Positions 8,152 to 11,668 of a DNA stretch of 11,668 nt are shown piece by piece. The number at the start of each line of letters is the position of its first letter. Position 1 is the stretch's first letter. The stretch covers positions 1-11,668 of the forward strand of contig CALALP010000068.1 of assembly GCA_937925515.1 (NCBI GenBank), read 5' to 3'. The notes under the pieces are model-generated. The model was given only the letters and a program-made list of their open reading frames with translations. It was not told where the DNA came from and did no database searches. The translations under genes and the position numbers were made by a program. Source of the stretch: an uncultured Lachnoanaerobaculum sp. GTDB lineage: Bacteria; Bacillota; Clostridia; Lachnospirales; Lachnospiraceae.

Positions 8152-8180
8152 TTAAATTCTGACTCAAAATATGTTATATT
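8152..8180 (+). promoter_or_regulatory. Probable promoter of the permease/aminopeptidase operon
   Basis: TATATT (8175-8180) is preceded by TG at 8172-8173, making an extended -10. A poor -35 match, TTAAAT (8152-8157), lies 17 bases upstream. The start would be near 8187, giving a leader of about 93 bases that contains the hairpin at 8193-8240. The rest of the 8101-8192 gap is AT-rich and shows no clear terminator for the kinase gene. Confidence 0.35.
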
Positions 8181-8192
8181 ACAAGTAGCAAT

Positions 8193-8240
8193 TATATGAG
8201 AATTAAGGTTCTACTAGTCAACTTTACTAAATCTCATATA
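8193..8240 (+). promoter_or_regulatory. Two-stem hairpin in the permease leader, unassigned
   Basis: TATATGAGA (8193-8201) pairs perfectly with TCTCATATA (8232-8240), a 9-bp outer stem. Inside it AAGGUU (8205-8210) can pair with AACUUU (8220-8225) through one G-U pair, leaving the loop CUACUAGUC. The unpaired joints are ATT and ACTAAA. The hairpin ends about 28 bases before AAGGAG (8268-8273), which is 6 bases from the permease ATG, so it could influence translation or bind a ligand or protein. It is not followed by a U tract and so is not an intrinsic terminator. Confidence 0.45.
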
Positions 8241-8279
8241 GGCTGACGATTTATAAAAAAATATTAAAAGGAGATTTTT

Positions 8280-9707
8280 ATGCAGGAAAATAAGAAAATT
8301 AAATGGCAAATGCTGGCGTTAATGGCTTTTTCCACAGTTTGGGGTTTTGGAAATGTACTTAATGGCTTTGTCTACTTCAATGGTGTCCAAGTAATATTTA
8401 GCTGGGTACTTATGTTTGTACTTTACTTTGTGCCTTATGCACTTATGGTAGGAGAACTTGGCTCTGCCTTTAAAAATTCAGGTGGTGGTGTAAGTTCTTG
8501 GATTCATGAAACTATGGGACCTAAGCTTGCTTACTATGCAGGTTGGACTTATTGGGCATGTCATATAACTTACATTGCAAGTAAGGGTAGTGGTGGTCTT
8601 AAAGCTTTAAGCTGGGCAATATTTAGAAATGCTGAAACTTATGACACATTTCCAACTATTTATGTACAGCTTGCAACATTAGCAATCTTTCTTTTGTTCT
8701 CATATATTGCAAGCAGAGGTTTAAACCCTCTAAAGAAACTAACTACAATAGCCGGAACAAGTGCTTTTATAATGTCAATATTATATATTATATTGATGTT
8801 TGCAGCACCTAAGATTAATCCACATGCAGGATATGTAGACCTTAAGTTTACAAAAGATGCTCTTATACCTAGTTTTAATTTGAAATATTTTACTTCACTT
8901 TCAATTCTGGTATTTGCAGTTGGAGGTTGCGAAAAAATCTCCCCTTATGTAAATAAAGTAGAAAATCCTAGTAAAGGCTTTCCTAAAGGAATGATTGCAC
9001 TTGCTATTATGGTTGTAATATGTGCAGTTCTAGGAACAGTCTCAATGGGTCTTATGTTTGACCCTACAGTTATCAATGGAAGTGAAGAATCATTTAGCTC
9101 TTATGTTTCAAACGGTTCTTATTGGGCATTCCAAAAACTAGGTAACTACTATCATATTGGAGATTCACTTTTAGTTATCTATGCCATAACCAACATAATA
9201 GGTCAGCTTTCAGTTCTTGTATTAAGTATTGATGCACCTCTTAGAATTTTACTTGATAATGAAGACTCAAGACAGTTTATTCCGTCAGCATTACTTAAGA
9301 AAAATAAATATGGTGCTTATGTAAATGGTATCAAATTAGTAGCTGTGCTTTCAGGAAGTATTATCTTAGTTCAATCAGTAGTTCCAGGGGCTGCCGCTGT
9401 TTTAAAGCAACTTACAAAGCTTAATTCAGTATGTATGCCACTTCGTTACTTATGGGTGTTTGTAGCATATATTGCACTTAGAAATAAACTTGAAAAATTT
9501 AACCCTGAGTATAAATTTGTAAAGAACCAAGCTCTAGCTAAGTTTTTTGGTTGGTGGTGCTTTGGTGTTACATTAATATCTTGTGTACTTGGAATGTATG
9601 ATCCTGATCCATTTACACTTATGTTAAATGTCATTACTCCGATTGTCTTAACTTTACTTGGAATTATACTCCCTGAAATAGCAAAACGTGAAAGGATGAA
9701 CAAATGA
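8280..9707 (+). CDS. APC-superfamily amino acid permease
   Basis: This 475-residue integral membrane protein has about twelve hydrophobic segments. Family features are the interrupted first helix with STVWGFGNVLNGF (about 18-30), the GELGSAFKNSGGGVSSWI stretch after the second helix that matches the G-E-L...P/G-x-x-GG substrate-site region of APC permeases, and AVGGCEKISPYVNKVENPSKGFPKG before the seventh helix, which matches the F-x-G-x-E...E..NP motif. It moves amino acids across the cytoplasmic membrane by proton or exchange coupling; the exact substrate is not readable. AAGGAG lies 6 bases before the ATG. Its stop overlaps the ATG of the M18 aminopeptidase gene (ATGA), so the two are translationally coupled. 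A glutamate/GABA-antiporter-like role is possible given the acidic preference of many M18 peptidases, but that is inference. Confidence 0.9.
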   Translation: MQENKKIKWQMLALMAFSTVWGFGNVLNGFVYFNGVQVIFSWVLMFVLYFVPYALMVGELGSAFKNSGGGVSSWIHETMGPKLAYYAGWTYWACHITYIASKGSGGLKALSWAIFRNAETYDTFPTIYVQLATLAIFLLFSYIASRGLNPLKKLTTIAGTSAFIMSILYIILMFAAPKINPHAGYVDLKFTKDALIPSFNLKYFTSLSILVFAVGGCEKISPYVNKVENPSKGFPKGMIALAIMVVICAVLGTVSMGLMFDPTVINGSEESFSSYVSNGSYWAFQKLGNYYHIGDSLLVIYAITNIIGQLSVLVLSIDAPLRILLDNEDSRQFIPSALLKKNKYGAYVNGIKLVAVLSGSIILVQSVVPGAAAVLKQLTKLNSVCMPLRYLWVFVAYIALRNKLEKFNPEYKFVKNQALAKFFGWWCFGVTLISCVLGMYDPDPFTLMLNVITPIVLTLLGIILPEIAKRERMNK

Positions 9708-11023
9708 AATATATAAATGAATTAAAAGAATTCTTAGAAAAAAGTCCTACTGCATTTCATGCTACTGATAATATCTCAACACGCCTTAAAAATGAGGGCT
9801 TTACTCAACTCTTTGAGGGAAAACGTTGGGAACTAAATAAAGGTGGCAAATACTTCCTCACAAGAAATAACTCAAGTGTAGTAGCATTTAAAATAGGTAA
9901 GGAACTTAATAAATATGGTTTCCAAATCGCTGCATCTCATAGTGATTCTCCTACATTTAAAATAAAGGAAAATGCTCAATTAGAAATAATCAGCTCTAAC
10001 TATACTCAACTTAATACTGAGGGATATGGTGGCATGCTTTGTGCAACTTGGTTTGATAAACCTCTTTCTATCGCAGGTAGAGTAATAGTTAAAGAGGGAG
10101 AGCATTTTAAAACAAAACTAATAAATATTGATAGAGATTTAGTTTTAATTCCAAATATGGCAATCCACATGAATAGAGCTGCAAATGACGGCGTTAAATA
10201 CAATAAGCAAGTTGATATGCTACCTCTATTTGGTGGCAAGAAAACCACAAAAGATGCTCTACTTAATATAATTGCAGAGGAATTAGGAGTAGGTACAGTT
10301 GATATTTATGGTTCAGACCTTTTCTTATATAATAGAATGCCTGCCTCAATTTGGGGTGCAAATAGTGAATTTATTTCATGTGGCAGAATTGACAACCTAG
10401 AATGTGCTTTCTCTTCTTTAGAGGGCTTTCTTAAAGGTGGTAATGATTCAAGCATACAAGTTTATGTGTGCTTTGATAATGAAGAAGTAGGCTCAGGTAC
10501 AAAACAAGGTGCAGGTTCAACTCTTATACTAGATGTATTTGAAAGAATAAATCTAGCTCTTGGAAAAGATGCACAAGATTTAAAATGTGCCTTAGCAAAT
10601 AGTTTTCTTTTAAGTTGTGATAATGGTCATGCAGTTCACCCAAATCACCCTGAAAAGACAGATGTAAATAACTGCTCATATATGAATGACGGCGTTGTAA
10701 TTAAATCTCATGCAGGTCAGAAATATACAAGCGACGGACTAAGTATTGCTATCTTTAAAGATATTTGTAAAAAAGCAGGTGTTCCTATACAATACTTTGC
10801 AAACCGTTCTGATGAACTTGGAGGTAGCACACTTGGAAATATCTTATTGGCACAAACATCTATGAATGCAATAGATATAGGACTTGCCCAACTCGCAATG
10901 CACTCAGCTTATGAAACAGCAGGTGTAGCAGATGTAGAGTATATGGTTAGAGCCTGTGAGGCATTCTTTAATCATTATATCGATGAAGTAGATGACAGAG
11001 ATTTAGAAGTTGTTTCAAGATAA
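9704..11023 (+). CDS. apeB: M18 family metallo-aminopeptidase
   Basis: This 439-residue cytoplasmic dizinc aminopeptidase removes N-terminal residues from peptides; eukaryotic relatives prefer Asp/Glu. Length and motifs match the family throughout: SPTAFHAT at 14-21, zinc ligand H79 and D81 in ASHSDSP, D230 in RIDNLE (bridging Asp), DNEEVGS with E260/E261 (general base and zinc ligand), CDNGHAVHPNH around 305-315, and the C-terminal zinc ligand H400 in MHSAYET. All expected residues are present, so the enzyme should be active. The start is confirmed by AAAGGA 7 bases upstream and by a 4-base ATGA overlap with the permease gene. Coupling suggests joint use of peptides and amino acids. The symbol apeB follows the usual name for M18 proteins of this length; apeA-type members are close relatives. 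Confidence 0.95.
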   Translation: MKYINELKEFLEKSPTAFHATDNISTRLKNEGFTQLFEGKRWELNKGGKYFLTRNNSSVVAFKIGKELNKYGFQIAASHSDSPTFKIKENAQLEIISSNYTQLNTEGYGGMLCATWFDKPLSIAGRVIVKEGEHFKTKLINIDRDLVLIPNMAIHMNRAANDGVKYNKQVDMLPLFGGKKTTKDALLNIIAEELGVGTVDIYGSDLFLYNRMPASIWGANSEFISCGRIDNLECAFSSLEGFLKGGNDSSIQVYVCFDNEEVGSGTKQGAGSTLILDVFERINLALGKDAQDLKCALANSFLLSCDNGHAVHPNHPEKTDVNNCSYMNDGVVIKSHAGQKYTSDGLSIAIFKDICKKAGVPIQYFANRSDELGGSTLGNILLAQTSMNAIDIGLAQLAMHSAYETAGVADVEYMVRACEAFFNHYIDEVDDRDLEVVSR

Positions 11024-11049
11024 ATAATATTACTATAGATTATTATTCA

Positions 11050-11095
11050 GAGGCTGTTGAAAAAGTAACTTTTTAGTTAACTTAGAGACAGCCTC
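11050..11095. repeat. 46-bp inverted repeat with IS-end-like termini after the aminopeptidase
   Basis: GAGGCTGT (11050-11057) is inverted at ACAGCCTC (11088-11095). Inside, AAGT-AACT-TTTT-AGTT-a-ACTT adds an inner stem with one bulged A. The arm GGCTGTTGAAAAA closely matches GGCTGTTGCAAAA at the IS left end at 11430-11442. The hairpin starts 26 bases after the aminopeptidase stop and could slow transcription, but no T tract follows on either strand, so a classical intrinsic terminator is doubtful. A small relic of insertion-sequence ends is the alternative. Confidence 0.5.
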
Positions 11096-11178
11096 ATTCC
11101 AACTGTTGCAAGCTCATTGTTTATATAAGCTCTTTTCTCCTCTATAAGCTTATCTGTTTGAACAAAAATCTGTATAAC
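11077..11178 (-). pseudogene. Possible C-terminal coding remnant overlapping the inverted repeat
   Basis: On the minus strand a 33-codon open stretch, bounded upstream by an in-frame TAA and with no usable start, reads like a protein end: QTDKLIEEKRAY then INNELATVGMRLSLS and a stop. It is rich in charged residues, unlike the AT-rich noise nearby. Its last codons overlap the inverted repeat at 11050-11095, as transposase ends often overlap terminal repeats. I cannot identify the family, and chance is a real alternative. Confidence 0.22.
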
Positions 11179-11427
11179 TTAAAAATTTATTTATTCTCAT
11201 ATCTTCTCCATTAGAATAAAATTATTGCTTTTTTATTTTAATATTATAATAGTATTGAGTTGGAGTTTATTTTTATGGTAGGTAGATTGTATTAAAATAT
11301 AAACTTAATCTACTACATTTACTCGTTAATTTTGTATTTTTAAAGAGTATTTGTAAATCAATAAACAATACTATACATGCTTTATTTTTCTAATTATTAA
11401 TACAATATTCCTCTTAAAAAAGATTGA
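11179..11427. other. AT-rich spacer between the inverted repeat and the IS, no gene seen
   Basis: No convincing open frame with a start site is present. The only structure noted is a hairpin at 11281-11314, whose core GTAGATT (11282-11288) pairs with AATCTAC (11307-11313), extended by G-U pairs, around a 16-base loop. With the inverted repeat and possible coding remnant to its left, this looks like decayed intergenic or mobile-element DNA. Confidence 0.5.
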
Positions 11428-11491
11428 GGGGCTGTTGCAAAATTATATGAAAATCTACTATAGCAATAGTTCCTTTTTTTATATAAAAATT

Positions 11492-11519
11492 AAAAAAAAC
11501 GGACTCCGAAGAATCCGTT
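11492..11519 (-). terminator. Strong leftward intrinsic terminator with UUCG tetraloop
   Basis: On the minus strand AACGGATTC (11519-11511), loop TTCG, GAGTCCGTT (11506-11498) form a 9-bp stem with one U-G pair. The loop is closed as C(UUCG)G, an exceptionally stable tetraloop. Eight consecutive Ts follow (two of them in the stem). On the plus strand no T tract follows, so it acts leftward only. It would end a transcript coming from inside the IS. Confidence 0.78.
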
Positions 11520-11524
11520 CCTTG

Positions 11525-11533
11525 TGGTATAAT
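11525..11533 (+). promoter_or_regulatory. Extended -10 promoter of the transposase
   Basis: TGGTATAAT is a perfect -10 with the TGn extension. No recognisable -35 exists at 16-18 bases upstream, where the terminator loop lies. The predicted start falls on or next to the A of the ATG at 11540, implying a leaderless mRNA. Confidence 0.5.
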
Positions 11534-11539
11534 AAAGCT

Positions 11540-11668
11540 ATGAACTATAAAATAAAACACCAAAAGAATTATACCAAATTTGGTGAATATTATCAACTAG
11601 TTTTACCATTAAGTTTTGAGAAAGTTATACCGGAAGATGATTCTGTCAGACTGCTAAGCCACGAATTG
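11540..11668 (+). CDS. IS1182-like transposase, N-terminal 43 residues (continues beyond window)
   Basis: The open frame runs from ATG 11540 to the window edge. The segment YYQLVLPLSFEKVIPEDDSV followed by RLL is the characteristic opening of IS1182-type DDE transposases (Transposase_20/InsH N-terminal-like region), so the family call is good although the catalytic DDE residues are outside. There is no Shine-Dalgarno sequence: the bases before the ATG are the promoter -10 and six further bases. An in-frame TTG at 11522 lies upstream of the -10 and is unlikely to be used. The first codons also contain the minus-strand promoter of the predicted antisense RNA, and a 12-bp palindrome ACCAAATTTGGT at 11573-11584. 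Confidence 0.82.
   Translation, partial: MNYKIKHQKNYTKFGEYYQLVLPLSFEKVIPEDDSVRLLSHEL
11568..11596 (-). promoter_or_regulatory. Antisense promoter inside the transposase gene
   Basis: On the minus strand TTGATA (11596-11591), a spacer of exactly 17 bases, and TATAAT (11573-11568) preceded by TGG form a near-consensus sigma-A promoter with an extended -10. The palindrome ACCAAATTTGGT overlaps the spacer and the first -10 base. This promoter is clearly stronger by sequence than the transposase promoter facing it, which lacks a -35. Confidence 0.58.

Larger units (their letters stand above)
11491..11561 (-). ncRNA. Predicted ~70-nt antisense RNA against the transposase start
   Basis: The RNA is predicted from a near-consensus minus-strand promoter at 11568-11596, with a purine start (G) at about 11561, and a strong terminator whose U tract ends near 11491. 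It would be complementary to the first about 22 nucleotides of the transposase mRNA, including the ATG at 11540, and would be transcribed through the transposase -10 element. The design parallels antisense control of transposase in IS10 (RNA-OUT) and IS200, but I know of no described example for this IS type. The RNA itself is inferred; promoter and terminator are seen. Confidence 0.48.
11428..11668 (+). mobile_element. Left end of an IS1182-like insertion sequence (continues beyond window)
   Basis: GGGGCTGTTGCAAAATTAT starting at 11428 resembles the GGCTGTTGCAAA-type terminal repeats seen in several IS families including IS1182. About 110 bases inside it begins an inward-facing transposase gene. 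The right end and any target duplication lie outside, so the exact left boundary (11426-11430) is uncertain. The stretch 11428-11540 holds a leftward terminator and the transposase -10 element. The element shows no damage in the visible part. Confidence 0.75.

Noticed and set aside
8202..8235. PreQ1 class I riboswitch in the permease leader, because of AAGGUUCUA and ACUAA
   Set aside because: The A-rich segment between stem and pseudoknot strand is missing, the outer 9-bp stem is not part of that class, and the downstream genes have no link to queuosine.
9446..10248. Minus-strand open frames opposite the permease end and the aminopeptidase
   Set aside because: Both lie wholly within genes with intact family motifs on the plus strand.
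11414..11596. Minus-strand open frame of 60 codons at the IS end
   Set aside because: Its start codon is the TTG of the predicted antisense -35 element and the frame crosses the strong leftward terminator, so it cannot be made from that transcript; composition is noise-like.

Overview
The window is AT-rich DNA (about one third G+C by eye) with AGGAG-type ribosome binding sites and TTGAAA/TATAAT-type promoters. Its genes are typical of an anaerobic Gram-positive of the Clostridia: choline-binding-like cell wall repeats, InlB B-type repeats, an ECF vitamin transporter subunit, and glutamate racemase. A Lachnospiraceae member such as Lachnoanaerobaculum would fit, but that placement is an inference from gene style only.

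Layout. Positions 1-5433 (minus strand) hold a two-gene surface unit. A secreted protein made only of cell-wall-binding repeats comes first. Thirteen bases further on begins a very large secreted beta-helix/InlB-B/MucBP-like adhesin, which runs off the left edge after 1270 visible codons. Its reading frame has no stop in the window. The unit has a good promoter about 300 bases upstream, which implies a long leader with repeated and mutually complementary segments. Next, also on the minus strand, is murI (glutamate racemase, peptidoglycan precursor supply).

Divergent from murI, on the plus strand, an ECF transporter S component overlaps a uridine-kinase-like P-loop kinase: an apparent uptake-and-phosphorylation pair of unknown substrate. 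Then comes an operon of an APC-superfamily amino acid permease and an M18 aminopeptidase joined by an ATGA overlap, preceded by a leader that can fold into a two-stem hairpin I cannot assign to a known riboswitch. Together these two suggest peptide and amino acid use.

The right 640 bases are non-coding and mobile-element DNA. There is an IS-end-like inverted repeat just after the aminopeptidase and, from about 11428, the left end of an IS1182-like insertion sequence whose transposase starts at 11540 and runs off the window. The most interesting signal lies here. Inside the transposase gene start is a near-consensus minus-strand promoter (TTGATA, 17 bp, TATAAT, extended -10). About 70 bases downstream of it is a strong leftward intrinsic terminator with a C(UUCG)G tetraloop. 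Together they predict a roughly 70-nt antisense RNA covering the transposase start codon, while the transposase mRNA itself is predicted to begin at or next to the ATG (leaderless).
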